Assembly (NCBI GenBank): GCA_964408025.1
Contig: CAYOXX010000005.1
Coordinates: forward strand, 1 to 64,000
Source: CAYOXX01 sp964408025
Lineage (GTDB): Bacteria > Acidobacteriota > DATKUA01
DNA length: 64,000 bases
Direction: 5' to 3'
Shown here: positions 32,145-40,835 of the stretch, one piece after another
How the letters are laid out: every line of letters starts with the position of its first letter
Numbering within the stretch: position 1 is the stretch's first letter
Notes under the pieces: generated by a model
What the model was told of the DNA's origin: nothing
What the model saw: the letters and a program-made list of their open reading frames with translations, nothing else
Database searches by the model: none
Made by a program: the position numbers and the translations under genes

Positions 32145-32298
32145 TTCGTTGCCTCAAGAGTATTGACCTACAACAATCTTGACAAGTCACGGGCCGGGAG
32201 TCAAGCAAAATATTGTGACTATTTTGTTACTTAGCGGGCCAGAAGGCAAGTCATTGAGGTAGCGGGCTTCCGTAACTGACTGATAATAAACAAAATAA

Positions 32299-32373
<75 letters not shown>

Positions 32374-32388
32374 TCGCGGGCGGGTGAA

Positions 32389-32417
32389 GTCTAATGCTTC
32401 GTTCTTGACGATGTCAA
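32389..32417 (-). promoter_or_regulatory. Likely promoter of tRNA-Thr
   Basis: Minus-strand TTGACA at 32417-32412, then 17 bases to a weak -10 (TTAGAC, 32394-32389), 16 bases before the tRNA 5' end. The consensus -35 and correct distance support it; the -10 is poor. Confidence 0.45.
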
Positions 32418-32574
32418 TCCGCCGACGCGTTTGAGTTGATCGGAACGTTGACGGTATCTTTGTAAGCTCGCCGAGAATTATCTGGTTGTTGGCCGGTGCT
32501 TTTACTCGAATACAGATAAGAGAGCCTAACCGCCGAGACGGGATATTTGAAAATTTTTATGCAGTGTTCGGAAC

Positions 32575-33180
32575 TCAGAAGCGCAAGCCGATCCAGAAGC
32601 TGAGCCCTCCAGCCTCGCTGTGCTCGGTGGGTATCATATCGGCAATGCCGAGGTCGACGTCGAGAAAAAGCCACTGGGCTTCGATGTAGAAGTAGCCGAA
32701 CTCCAGGCCGCCGAATATGTTGAAGCCCGTGAAAGTATCGCTGATGCTGAAGTCCACGTCGAATCCGACGATCGACGTGCTGGTGGCGGCTCTGGCATGT
32801 ACGAAGGAGAGGCCGGCACCCAAGTAGGGCACCATGCCGCGGCCGCTGTTGTTGAAGCGGTAATAGGCGTTCAGGTTTATCGGCATCATGCTGTAATCGG
32901 CAGTAATCTCGACGCCGGGCATAACGTCGATGTCCTCGCCCTCGGTGTAATACTCGATCTCGGCGCCCACCCCAAATCCCTGGGGAAACCACAAGATTAT
33001 CTCGCCGCCGAGAGACCATCCGCGCTCCACCGACAATCTGATGCCCTCCACCTCGTTATAGAAGAAGACGACTGTCTTGATGCCGAAGTCCAGCTCCAGA
33101 TCGCCATCTCGCTGCGCAACCGCCGGAGAGGCGACCAGAACAAGGGCCAGCACTGCCGCGAAAGCAAATAGCTTTTGCAT
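32575..33180 (-). CDS. Outer-membrane beta-barrel protein
   Basis: 201 residues from ATG 33180, preceded by AAGGGAGTGGGT (a GTG two codons upstream is too close). Signal peptide MQKLFAFAAVLALVLVASPA with cleavage near AVAQ-R. The mature part alternates aromatic and small residues in about eight amphipathic strands (GVGAEIEYYTEG, MPINLNAYYRFNN, GMVPYLGAGLSFVH) and ends in FWIGLRF with a C-terminal Phe, the signal for BAM-mediated insertion. OmpW/OmpA-barrel type; function unknown. It shows the organism is diderm. The flanking gap 33187-33390 holds nothing recognisable. Confidence 0.8.
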   Translation of the reverse strand: MQKLFAFAAVLALVLVASPAVAQRDGDLELDFGIKTVVFFYNEVEGIRLSVERGWSLGGEIILWFPQGFGVGAEIEYYTEGEDIDVMPGVEITADYSMMPINLNAYYRFNNSGRGMVPYLGAGLSFVHARAATSTSIVGFDVDFSISDTFTGFNIFGGLEFGYFYIEAQWLFLDVDLGIADMIPTEHSEAGGLSFWIGLRF

Positions 33181-33390
33181 ACCCACTCCCTTATCTCTTC
33201 ACCGACTGATAATCGCTTGAATTGGATTAAATATCCACACAAATCTGCCAATCAAGTTTCCGGAAAGCCAGGCCACTTCGACCTTGAGTTTCCCAGGTTT
33301 AAAGTTCTCGTCTGGTGATAGTAGCCGGTCTCCTGGACTTGCTGTGCTGCTGCCCGAGAGTCCGGGACCGTTGAGTCGACTGGAGCAGTT

Positions 33391-34536
33391 CTACTGCTCT
33401 TCGCCCTCACTCCTTTCGCGGAAGTAGTAGGCTTGGCGCAGGGCCTCGACGAAGCGCTCGTCAACGAGGCCGCGCGGGTTGCCCTGGAATTCGAGACTGT
33501 TGTCGCTGCGGAAAGCGTCTACGGCTTCGATGACATCGTCGTCGAATGTGGCGTAGGAAGTGTAGTACTCATCGCGCCGTTCGTAGTACTCGTCTACCAG
33601 CTCCTCGTAGCGCTCCGGGTCGGTCATCCGGAGGCTGCGGTCCACGTCGAACGGCGGCGGATCGGGGATCTCCTCCAGCTCGGGGCGCCAGTAGCCGAGG
33701 GCGTGCAGCATGCGGTTGAGCTCGAGCACGTCGCTGCCGCGCACCTCGGAGAAGAGGCGGTAGCCGAAGCGCCGGGCGGTGGTGTAGTAGATCCGCTTCA
33801 TCTCGGCCACCGGCCGGTGGTGCTCGCCGACGTCGATGGCCAGGCTGATCTGGTCGCCGCCGCGGCCCTCACTTTCTGGGTTGGCGATGCGGATGGCGGC
33901 CGACTGGAAGTAGCCCCAGCGCCTGTCGCCGCCCTCAGCCTGCCCGGCCTCGAGGGCGAGGATGAGGCGTTCGGCCAGCGGCATGGAGGTTTCGGCGGTT
34001 GCCTCGAGGTGGTCGGCGACGGCGTCGATCACCTTGCGGTTGACGAGGATGTTGCCCTGGACGGTGTAGTTCGGACCCTGGCGGCTGCCGGCCCAATTGC
34101 CGTTCTCCTCCCCGGTGTGGGCGGCTGTCAGGCCCTGCATGTCGATGATTCCGAGCTGGCGGCTCTCGCGGCCGTCGTCGTCGGCCAGCAGGCGCTCGAG
34201 GACCTCCTGCGGCTCAAGCCCCTCCTCGAGCAGGTCGAGGCCGCGGTTGCCGTACTCGACCACCGTCCAGGCTTGGGTGGCGACGGCGCCGACGCCGGCC
34301 CGTACCCACGGCACCGCTCGCCCGACGAACGGCACGCGCGTGGTGACCGCCACGCCGCACTCGCCTGAGTCGGGGTCGATGGCGCAGATCGAGAATGTGG
34401 CGTAGTGGGGCGTCCCGTCTGCGTTGATCAATACCCCGTCGGGAGCCCGCTCCTGGGCGATGAGGCTTGACTGCGGCTGCACGGCGACCGCAAACAGTAT
34501 TACAAGGCAGATGACTCCAAGATGGCGTCTTGTCAT
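33391..34536 (-). CDS. Exported DUF1028 protein with C-terminal peptidoglycan-binding-like domain
   Basis: 381 residues. Signal peptide (GVICLVILFAVAVQPQSSLIA), then the DUF1028 domain, an Ntn-hydrolase-like fold: YATFSICAIDPDSGECGVAV (about 45-64), GAVATQAWTVVEYGNRGLDL, VQGNILVNRKVIDAVADHLE. The last 90 residues resemble a putative peptidoglycan-binding region found after DUF1028 in other bacteria (DDVIEAVDAFRSDNSL...GLVDERFVEAL). Probably a periplasmic hydrolase; the substrate is unknown. ATG 34536 is followed by a plain signal, with AGGAGAAGACAA upstream. Confidence 0.82.
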   Translation of the reverse strand: MTRRHLGVICLVILFAVAVQPQSSLIAQERAPDGVLINADGTPHYATFSICAIDPDSGECGVAVTTRVPFVGRAVPWVRAGVGAVATQAWTVVEYGNRGLDLLEEGLEPQEVLERLLADDDGRESRQLGIIDMQGLTAAHTGEENGNWAGSRQGPNYTVQGNILVNRKVIDAVADHLEATAETSMPLAERLILALEAGQAEGGDRRWGYFQSAAIRIANPESEGRGGDQISLAIDVGEHHRPVAEMKRIYYTTARRFGYRLFSEVRGSDVLELNRMLHALGYWRPELEEIPDPPPFDVDRSLRMTDPERYEELVDEYYERRDEYYTSYATFDDDVIEAVDAFRSDNSLEFQGNPRGLVDERFVEALRQAYYFRERSEGEEQ

Positions 34537-34610
34537 TTGTCTTCTCCTGGTAGTTAACCGGTGTCTTCAGTATCTTGACGTTGAGGTTATCACAACCGTC
34601 GAACGGCGAG

Positions 34611-35729
34611 CTAGACGCCGGAAGAAAGGATCGTCCCGGCGATGTAACGGGGACCGTCGTCGCGGTTGAAATAGTAGACGACCAGGGCGCGGCCATCGGG
34701 CAGTGGGGCGGCCCAGGGGTAGCCCACGTCTTCGTTGCTACCGTCGTCGCGCAGAACGATCTCGGGAGCGGAGGCGAAGTCGCGGCACTCCGGCTCGAGC
34801 ACCCTGGCGCGGACTCCGTACGGTTCGTGGCGGTAGCCGTAGGTCAGCAGGACGCGGTCGTCGGGCAGGCGCAGCGGGTGGTGCGGGTGACCGCGGAAGC
34901 CGGCGTCCTCCCAGGGCCCGAAGCTGCGGCCGCCATCGGTCGAGCGGACCACGGCGCCGTGGTCGCCGAAGCCGAACGTGCGGATGAAGGCGACCAGGTC
35001 GCCGGCGGGAGTCTCGTAAAGGGAGGTCTCGTTGAAGTTGACACCGCCGCGTTCGTCCTCGGCTATCGTGCAGCGGTGTTCCCAGGTTTCGCCCCGGTTG
35101 CGGGAAACCATGAGCTGTATCGAGAATCTGACCGGCTTGACGGCGTCGCGCCGCGTGACGCCCCAGTAGAGCAAGCCGTCGCTCGCCTCGCACATGGCGC
35201 CGCGGTTGAAGGCGGAGAAGGGATTGCCGTAGAGGTCGCGGGCCAGGTCGCCGGGGACAGGGGGCGGCAGGATCGGTCCTCGCCAAGTGGCGCCGTCGTC
35301 GCTCGACTCCAGGATGTAGCCTCCCAGGAAGAGGAAGTCACCGTGGCGGGCCCTGGCTGGGTCGTTCTGCACGAAGCCGGGCTCGACGCGGCACATTCCG
35401 TAACCGGTGCAGAGTAGCGTCCCGTCGCGGAGCCGCAGTAGGCAGGGGTCCTGCGAGCCGCCCAGTGGGTGGGCGTAGATCAGTTCCGGATCTTCGCTCC
35501 AGTTGCGGCCGCCGTCGCTCGAGCGGACGAGCACCAGTTGGCTGTTGGGATCGCCGTGGGAGACGCTCTCGGCGCCGAGCAGCCGCCGCTCGGGCGCGCG
35601 GCGGAAGGCCACCAGGAGCTCGCTGTCGGGAAGGCGGACGGCGGAGGGGAATGCGCAGTAGTACCTCTCGTCCGCGTAGATTACTACGTCCTCGGCCTTC
35701 TCCAGCACGGCGCGTGACAGTGTTGTCAT
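34611..35729 (-). CDS. BNR-repeat sialidase-like glycoside hydrolase family protein
   Basis: 372 residues from ATG 35729 (GGGTAATGAG upstream; the frame extends eight codons to a TTG). Six-bladed propeller features: Asp-box motifs SSDGGRNW, SSDDGATW and STDGGRSF, and an early Arg in LLVAFRRAPERRL. Similar to exo-alpha-sialidases and sialidase-superfamily proteins of family GH33-like; catalytic Tyr/Glu residues were not confirmed. There is no signal peptide, so it would act in the cytoplasm, which is unusual for a glycan hydrolase. Confidence 0.78.
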   Translation of the reverse strand: MTTLSRAVLEKAEDVVIYADERYYCAFPSAVRLPDSELLVAFRRAPERRLLGAESVSHGDPNSQLVLVRSSDGGRNWSEDPELIYAHPLGGSQDPCLLRLRDGTLLCTGYGMCRVEPGFVQNDPARARHGDFLFLGGYILESSDDGATWRGPILPPPVPGDLARDLYGNPFSAFNRGAMCEASDGLLYWGVTRRDAVKPVRFSIQLMVSRNRGETWEHRCTIAEDERGGVNFNETSLYETPAGDLVAFIRTFGFGDHGAVVRSTDGGRSFGPWEDAGFRGHPHHPLRLPDDRVLLTYGYRHEPYGVRARVLEPECRDFASAPEIVLRDDGSNEDVGYPWAAPLPDGRALVVYYFNRDDGPRYIAGTILSSGV

Positions 35730-35799
35730 CTCATTACCCGGTTCGCCGGCCAATAAGGCGGAACGAGTGGATGTTTACGCATGAGCGAAGGCATCCTTC

Positions 35800-36939
35800 T
35801 CATCGGATGTTGATTGAGTTGTGCGGGCAGACCTCGGCACAGCAGTAACAGGAGATGCAGTCGCGATAGCTGATTTCGATCCTGCCGCCGGCGTTCGTCA
35901 TGGCGTCGGTGGGGCAGACGTCGACGCAGGCTCCGCAGAGGGCGCAGCGCTCGCGGTCAATCGTAGGCTGCGGCGTGAAGAGGCGCTTGACGAAGCGGAA
36001 GATCGGGCCTGGGAGGCTCCAGCCGACACTGGCGGCGCTGGGGAGGCGGAAGTCTGGGATGGCCAGTTCCCGCCAGTCGCCGACGCCAAGAATTTCGACA
36101 TCCGCAGCCCGAGCTGGCGCCAAGCCCAGCTCACGTCCCGCCGTGAGGACCGGCACGCGCTTTGGCGGCACTCCGAACAGCTCCGCGGCCACAACGTCGA
36201 CAGCGAATGGGTTGCGTCCGAGGGCGAGGAATCCCATCGGCCTCACCCTGCCGCCGCCGGGTCCGTCGCCGTCCATGCCGACCACGGCGTCGAGCAGGGT
36301 CAGATCAGCGCCGACGGCCGCGGCCAGCTCGGCGATCATGCGGGCGAAGTGGCGGGCGTCGGTGCCGGCCTTTAAGTGCCAGCGCGCCTTTTCGAATCCG
36401 ACGACGCAGCCGAAGAGGTTCTTGACGCCCAGAGTCAGCAGCATCTGCTGGTGGGTCTTCGCCTTGGCCAGGTTGACGATGCGGTCGACCTCGAGGACGG
36501 CGCGGGCCACCTCAAGGCGACGGAACTTGGCCCCGCCGTCGACCTGTAGTGGCACCGGATCGTCCAGCGCGAAGATCGGCACCTCGTGCTTCCGGCAGAC
36601 CTCCGCCAGGCCGGACACTTCAGCGAGGCGCTCGAAGTTGCCGTAGCTGGGGCTGTCGCCGACGACCGGTTCGGCGCCGGCCGAGCGTACCGCTCCGATC
36701 GCCGCCTCGACGACGACTGGGTGGGTGGTGACCGCCGCCTCCGGAGGTGCAGCCCGCAACAGGTTCGGTTTCAGCAGCACCCGCTCGCCCGGCCTCCCGA
36801 TAATCCCGTGGTCGCCGAGCAGCTTCAACCCCTCGTCCAGCGCCGCCCGCACCGCCGCGGAATCGTATTCGGAGCAGGGGAGCAGGGCGACGGGGTCGGC
36901 GATGTTGTACTTCGTCTCCTTCAGCGAACGCTTGTGCAT
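35800..36939 (-). CDS. DUF362 domain protein with two 4Fe-4S clusters
   Basis: 379 residues. The N-terminal DUF362 domain (VLLKPNLLRAAPPEAAVTTH, AKAKTHQQMLLTLGVKNLFG) is followed at the C-terminus by two ferredoxin motifs, CALCGACVDVCP and CISCYCCAEVCP. Such proteins are found in anaerobes and are thought to be iron-sulfur redox proteins; the reaction is unknown. It could draw electrons from the ferredoxin pool served by KorABC. The start at 36939 (ATG) has no clear ribosome-binding site. Confidence 0.85.
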   Translation of the reverse strand: MHKRSLKETKYNIADPVALLPCSEYDSAAVRAALDEGLKLLGDHGIIGRPGERVLLKPNLLRAAPPEAAVTTHPVVVEAAIGAVRSAGAEPVVGDSPSYGNFERLAEVSGLAEVCRKHEVPIFALDDPVPLQVDGGAKFRRLEVARAVLEVDRIVNLAKAKTHQQMLLTLGVKNLFGCVVGFEKARWHLKAGTDARHFARMIAELAAAVGADLTLLDAVVGMDGDGPGGGRVRPMGFLALGRNPFAVDVVAAELFGVPPKRVPVLTAGRELGLAPARAADVEILGVGDWRELAIPDFRLPSAASVGWSLPGPIFRFVKRLFTPQPTIDRERCALCGACVDVCPTDAMTNAGGRIEISYRDCISCYCCAEVCPHNSINIR

Positions 36940-36959
36940 GGATACGATTGGGGGAAAAT

Positions 36960-37000
36960 GGGGCGGCGTGCGCCGAAAACGAATGCGCTCACGCCGCCCC
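36960..37000 (-). terminator. Terminator after hflC
   Basis: GGGGCGGCGTG (36960-36970) pairs with CACGCCGCCCC (36990-37000), an 11-bp stem with an additional GCGC inside the loop. On the minus strand it is followed by ATTTTCCCCC; on the plus strand GAGGTTTTT follows, so it may act both ways. It closes the hflKC operon. Confidence 0.7.
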
Positions 37001-37053
37001 GAGGTTTTTCAGCTACAGTCTCGCCACGTTCGCGGCGGGACACGAGCCGAGAC

Positions 37054-38178
37054 CTAGCGCCTCCCCTCCAGGCGCTGTAGTACGCTGTAGAACTCGGAGT
37101 CGGTGGAGAGGATGAGCCAGGTATCCGCGTCCATCGTCGCCCTGAGAGTCTCGAGGGTCTTGTAGAAGCGGTAGAACTCCGGGTCCTGGTTGTAGGCGTC
37201 GGCGTAGATCTGGATCGACCGCGCCTCGCCCTCGCCGAGGATGAGCAGCTCCTGCTCCTGAGCCAGCGACTGGATCTCGCGCACCAGGCGGTCCTTGGTG
37301 CCGCGCAGCTCGGCGGAGCGCTGCTGGCCCTCGGAGATGTAGCGCGCCGTGACGCGCTGGCGATCGGCGATCATGCGGTTGAAGACCTGCTGGCGGGTTT
37401 CGGGCAGGTAGTTGATGCGCAGTATGCGCACGTCGACCAGCTCGATGCCGAAGCGCTCAACCTGGGTCCCGGCGCGCTCGAAGACCTCCCGGGTTATGTA
37501 ATTACGCCCGTTCTCGATCCGCCAGGCGCGCAGCTCGAACAGCTCTCGCTCCTGCCGGGCGAGATCCTGGAAGATGTCCGGAGCTTCCTGTTCAGCCTCG
37601 CCTTCGGCCTCTTCGGCAGCGGACACCGCCATCGCCTCGAGCTGCTCAGCGGTCAGGGCGCCGGAGGCGCCCGAGAAATCGATCTCCGCCGGAAGAGCCT
37701 CGCCGGCTTCGGTCGTCCCCCTCAGCACCCGCTCGTAGATCACCCTTTCGGTGTCGGAGCGCACCAGCTCGCGCAACTCGAAGTTGGCCATGACGTCGCG
37801 CACGATCGGGTCGATGATCGCGTCGAGGCGGCTGGAGGCGACCTCGAAGCGCCCCGCGACGGTCTGCAGGTAGAGCTTCGGATCGGTGATCCGCCAGCGG
37901 GCGAAGACCTCGATGGAGATGAACTTCTGCTCGACGGTCTTGATGACGGTCCGGTCGCCCTCCCAGTCGAGCAGGCGCTTCTCGAAGTAGTTGGCGGTCT
38001 GCACGAAGGGGAGCTTGGTGTGCAGGCCGGGCTCGGTGATCGGCTCGCCGATGATCCTGCCGAACTGAGTGATGACCACCTGCCGGCCCTCGTCGACGAT
38101 GTAGAAGGTGCCGGAGAGGACTACGATGGCCAGCAGGGCCACGACGACTATGGGTACGATAATGAATAGGCGGTTCAT
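37054..38178 (-). CDS. hflC: Protease modulator HflC
   Basis: 374 residues. An N-terminal anchor (LFIIVPIVVVALLAIVVLSG) is followed by an SPFH/band-7 domain starting FYIVDEGRQVVITQFGR, with the family segments GLHTKLPFVQ and RFGIELVDVRILRINYLPE, and ends in the FYKTLETLRATMD helix. It forms a periplasmic complex with HflK that restrains FtsH. It is about 40 residues longer than E. coli HflC because of an acidic Glu/Ala-rich insert (about 172-210). Its ATG overlaps the hflK stop by four bases. Confidence 0.93.
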   Translation of the reverse strand: MNRLFIIVPIVVVALLAIVVLSGTFYIVDEGRQVVITQFGRIIGEPITEPGLHTKLPFVQTANYFEKRLLDWEGDRTVIKTVEQKFISIEVFARWRITDPKLYLQTVAGRFEVASSRLDAIIDPIVRDVMANFELRELVRSDTERVIYERVLRGTTEAGEALPAEIDFSGASGALTAEQLEAMAVSAAEEAEGEAEQEAPDIFQDLARQERELFELRAWRIENGRNYITREVFERAGTQVERFGIELVDVRILRINYLPETRQQVFNRMIADRQRVTARYISEGQQRSAELRGTKDRLVREIQSLAQEQELLILGEGEARSIQIYADAYNQDPEFYRFYKTLETLRATMDADTWLILSTDSEFYSVLQRLEGRR

Positions 38179-39176
38179 CGCTCACCTCCTGACGCCGAAC
38201 CCTGCTGTAAGTTCAGCAACTGGATGAAGCCCTCGAGGTTGCCGTCGACGATGATCTTGCGGCCCAGCTCGGGCAGGATGGCGGCCAGGGTCTCGAGGTA
38301 GAGGCGCTGGCGCGTCACCTGCGGCGAGTTGCGGTACTGCGCCAGGACCATGTTGAACTGCTCCGCCTCGCCCTGGGCGACGTGGATGCGCGCCTGACGC
38401 TGGCCCCGCGCCTGCTCGATCCGCTGCTCTGCCAGGCCGCGCTCGCGCGGGATGGTGGCGTTGTACTCCGCCTCGGCCTGGTGTATCAGCTCCTCGCGGC
38501 GCTGCTCGGCGCGGTTGACCGCCTCGAAGGCGTCCTGCACCGCCTGCGTCGGCGGGTTGACGTTGCGCAGCCTGACGGCCACCACGTTGATGCCGGACTC
38601 GTAGCTGTCCAGCAGCCGCTGGGTGACGACCTTAGCCTTGTCGGCAATCTCCGCCCTGCCGGTGGTGATCACCTCGTCGATCGTGTAGTCGCCGACCACC
38701 TCCTTGACCGCCGCCTCGGAGGCGGTGCGGATTATCCCCTCAGGATCCCTGATGCGGAACAGGTAGTTGTAGGGATCGGAGATGGTGTACTGCATCACCC
38801 ACTCGACGGCGACGACGTTGAGATCGCCGGTGAGGCTGAGGCGCTCGGTCTCCAGCTCCTCGCCGGCGGTCACGAACTCGCTTTGGACGCCGGCGCGTGT
38901 GGTGCGGAAGCCGAACTCCTGCGTGTAGACGAACGTGATCTTGACGTTCGTCACCACGTCGATGAAAAAGGGCAGCTTGAAGTGCAGCCCCTGATCCGCC
39001 GTGCCGATGTACTTCCCGAAACGCTGGATGACGCCGACCTCGTCGGGGGCGACGGTGTAGAAGGACGTGAATACGCCCAGCAGCAGCACGATGCCCACGA
39101 CGGCAAGCAGAACGATCCGGGGATTAAGTTTCGGCAGGCGAATCTGAGGCATGCTACTGAATCCGCCTCCTGCCAT
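38175..39176 (-). CDS. hflK: Protease modulator HflK
   Basis: 333 residues. Short Gly-rich N-terminus (MAGGGFSSMPQ), membrane anchor (RIVLLAVVGIVLLLGVF), and SPFH domain: FYTVAPDEVGVIQRFGKYI, GLHFKLPFFIDV, VRLRNVNPPTQAVQDAFEAV and a helical region RGLAEQRIEQARGQRQARI. It is the partner of HflC, and both act on FtsH, which is not in the window. It lacks most of the cytoplasmic Gly/Pro-rich arm of enterobacterial HflK. ATG 39176 has AAGGAGGCAAAAA upstream. Confidence 0.93.
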   Translation of the reverse strand: MAGGGFSSMPQIRLPKLNPRIVLLAVVGIVLLLGVFTSFYTVAPDEVGVIQRFGKYIGTADQGLHFKLPFFIDVVTNVKITFVYTQEFGFRTTRAGVQSEFVTAGEELETERLSLTGDLNVVAVEWVMQYTISDPYNYLFRIRDPEGIIRTASEAAVKEVVGDYTIDEVITTGRAEIADKAKVVTQRLLDSYESGINVVAVRLRNVNPPTQAVQDAFEAVNRAEQRREELIHQAEAEYNATIPRERGLAEQRIEQARGQRQARIHVAQGEAEQFNMVLAQYRNSPQVTRQRLYLETLAAILPELGRKIIVDGNLEGFIQLLNLQQGSASGGER

Positions 39177-39302
39177 TTTTTGCCTCCTTCAGTTAATGAT
39201 TGGCCAATTCATAGTAAAATACCACGGTGCCGGCCCGTTGGCTACCGGGATTGACGCTCACGCAGCCGGCGTATAGGATAGACGGCCGAGCGGGAGGGGA
39301 AA

Positions 39303-39719
39303 ATGGGTTCGAAAAGGGCAGTCGGGGGCGAGGCTGCGAGGGGTGCCGGCGTCTGGCTCGCCTGCCTGCTGTCTTGGATCGTCCCGGGGGCCGGCCACCT
39401 CTACCTGCGCAAGTACGTCCACGCCGCGGTTTTCTTCGCCACCGTCACCTCGCTGGCCGTTGCCGGCTGGCTCATCGGCGGCGAGATGCACTCGCCGCTG
39501 CGCGGCAACTCCGGCGAGGGATTCCTGCAGTCGCTGGCGGCGCTGGGCAACATAGCCCTGGGTGCCATCCATCTCGTATTCCACCTGCTCGGGCTCGCCC
39601 TGGGTGATGTGACGCTGCGCTCCTACGAGTACGGTACCACATTCATTATCGTCGCCGCGCTCGTCAACCTGCTGGTCGTCATGGACGCCTTCGACCACGC
39701 CCGCGGTGTGAAGCGATGA
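39303..39719 (+). CDS. DUF6677-like small integral membrane protein (138 aa)
   Basis: 138 residues with three or four hydrophobic segments: WLACLLSWIVPGAGHLYL (about 18-35), AAVFFATVTSLAVAGWLIGG, ALGNIALGAIHLVFHLLGLA and FIIVAALVNLLVVMDAF. The SWIVPGAGHLYLRKYVHA motif is shared with a group of small membrane proteins (DUF6677/TM2-like); function unknown. ATG 39303 follows GGGAGGGGAAA. It overlaps the next small gene as ATGA and begins a run of five small membrane-protein genes. Confidence 0.72.
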   Translation: MGSKRAVGGEAARGAGVWLACLLSWIVPGAGHLYLRKYVHAAVFFATVTSLAVAGWLIGGEMHSPLRGNSGEGFLQSLAALGNIALGAIHLVFHLLGLALGDVTLRSYEYGTTFIIVAALVNLLVVMDAFDHARGVKR

Positions 39720-39889
39720 CCCACACCGGCGCCCTGCTGCTGTTCGCCGCCATCGTCAGCCTGGCGTTTGCCTTCCTGATGCGCACGGCGCCCAAGGAGA
39801 GGTTGATCTTCGGCCTCAAGATGTTCGCCGGTTTCCTGGTCTTCGCCATCGTCGCCGGCTGGATCGCCTTCTTCATCCCATGGTGGTAG
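39716..39889 (+). CDS. Small membrane protein (57 aa)
   Basis: A 57-codon frame with two hydrophobic helices: TGALLLFAAIVSLAFAFLMR and MFAGFLVFAIVAGWIAFFIP, ending WW. Its ATG overlaps the upstream stop (ATGA) and its end overlaps the VanZ-family gene by ten bases, so it is tightly embedded in the operon. No family is recognised. The two-helix pattern and overlapping starts make it likely real despite its size. Confidence 0.65.
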   Translation: MTHTGALLLFAAIVSLAFAFLMRTAPKERLIFGLKMFAGFLVFAIVAGWIAFFIPWW

Positions 39890-40278
39890 GCGTCAGGCCG
39901 GGCCCCTGGTCTCTATGGGTGCCACCCGTGGCCTGGATGGCGCTGATCTTTTTAGGTTCCTCGCTGCCGACTGCGGACCTCCCGGTCGCCCCCAAATGGA
40001 TTTCCTTGCTCGTACATCTCCTCGAATTCGCGGTTCTCGCGCTACTGCTCCTGCGCGGGGCCAACGGCGGCTTCGGCCGCAGAGCCCGACCGGCGGCGCT
40101 GGCCGTCGCCTTCCTGGCCTCGGTCGCCTACGCCGTCGGTGACGAGCTGCACCAGCTCTTCGTACCCGGCCGGATTCCGGACCTGACCGACGTTATGGCC
40201 GATACAGCCGGGGCGGCCGCGGCGTGTATACTGGCTGCGGTCGCCCTAGCTTTCATACATCGCCGCGCCAGCGACTAG
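39880..40278 (+). CDS. VanZ-like family membrane protein
   Basis: 132 residues. The VanZ signature DELHQLFVPGRIPDLTDVMA (about 88-107) is present, with four membrane helices (WVPPVAWMALIFLGSS, LLEFAVLALLLL, ALAVAFLASVAYAVG, AACILAAVALAFI). VanZ-like proteins are small membrane proteins, the founding member conferring low-level teicoplanin resistance; general function is unclear. ATG 39880 overlaps the upstream 57-aa gene. Confidence 0.85.
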   Translation: MVVGVRPGPWSLWVPPVAWMALIFLGSSLPTADLPVAPKWISLLVHLLEFAVLALLLLRGANGGFGRRARPAALAVAFLASVAYAVGDELHQLFVPGRIPDLTDVMADTAGAAAACILAAVALAFIHRRASD

Positions 40279-40388
40279 AACGAGGCCGCTGATCGCGCGC
40301 CAGCAACCGTTGCTGTCGGTTATTGAGCGTTGGCGGAATTTTCGGTCGGTGAAATCAGGATCGGGACTTCCACTGTGCAGGGTGAGCA

Positions 40389-40622
40389 GTGAGAAATATA
40401 CATCTTTGGCTCGGCCTGATCACCGCGGCCAAGGGAGCCATCTTCGTGGCCATCGGCCTGGCGGTCTTCGGCAGCGGGGCGTTCCAATCGCTCGGCGATC
40501 CGAGTCTGTGGCTCTGGTTTGCGCTGCACGCCGTCTTCGCTTTCGCTTCTCTGATCTTCTTCCGGCTGGCCGCCAGGGCGGGGACTGCCTCTCGGCCGAA
40601 TAATGAGAGCGGGAACGGGTAA
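40389..40622 (+). CDS. Small membrane protein (77 aa)
   Basis: 77 residues from GTG 40389 with AGGGTGAGCA upstream. Two hydrophobic helices: LWLGLITAAKGAIFVAIGLA and LWLWFALHAVFAFASLIFFR, then a hydrophilic tail. No family is recognised. Its stop TAA overlaps the ATG of the next frame by one base (TAATG), a coupling arrangement. Confidence 0.6.
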   Translation: MRNIHLWLGLITAAKGAIFVAIGLAVFGSGAFQSLGDPSLWLWFALHAVFAFASLIFFRLAARAGTASRPNNESGNG

Positions 40623-40789
40623 TGGAGATAGTGTGGTTGCTGCTGGCGGTTGTCGTCGGACTCCTCGCTGTCGGCTGCGCCGTGTCCACGGCTATCGATG
40701 NNNNNNNNNNCTGGGGAGCGCTGGCTTTCCATTTAACCGCATCGCTGCTGGCCCTGTGGCTTTGGGGCCTGTCGTTGGGCTGCTGGTAG
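40622..40789 (+). CDS. Small membrane protein spanning the assembly gap (55 aa if gap is 10 bases)
   Basis: Starts MEIVWLLLAVVVGLLAVGCA, enters the ten Ns at 40701-40710 after 26 codons, and continues in the same frame as WGALAFHLTASLLALWLWGL and a few more residues to TAG at 40787. That both sides stay in frame and both encode a hydrophobic helix supports a single two-helix protein of about 55 residues. The true gap length is unknown. Coupled to the preceding 77-aa gene. Confidence 0.5.
   Translation: MEIVWLLLAVVVGLLAVGCAVSTAIDXXXXWGALAFHLTASLLALWLWGLSLGCW
40701..40710. other. Assembly gap (ten Ns)
   Basis: Ten undetermined bases, probably a scaffolding or short-repeat gap. Everything across it (gene continuity, distance) is conditional. 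Confidence 0.99.
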
Positions 40790-40835
40790 GAGGGGGGGCC
40801 GGGGTACGGGAAGATTAACGCAAGGGAGAAGGCCG

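Noticed and set aside
32414..33019. 201-codon minus-strand frame overlapping the outer-membrane barrel
   Set aside because: Out of frame with the clear signal peptide and barrel; an Arg-rich shadow.
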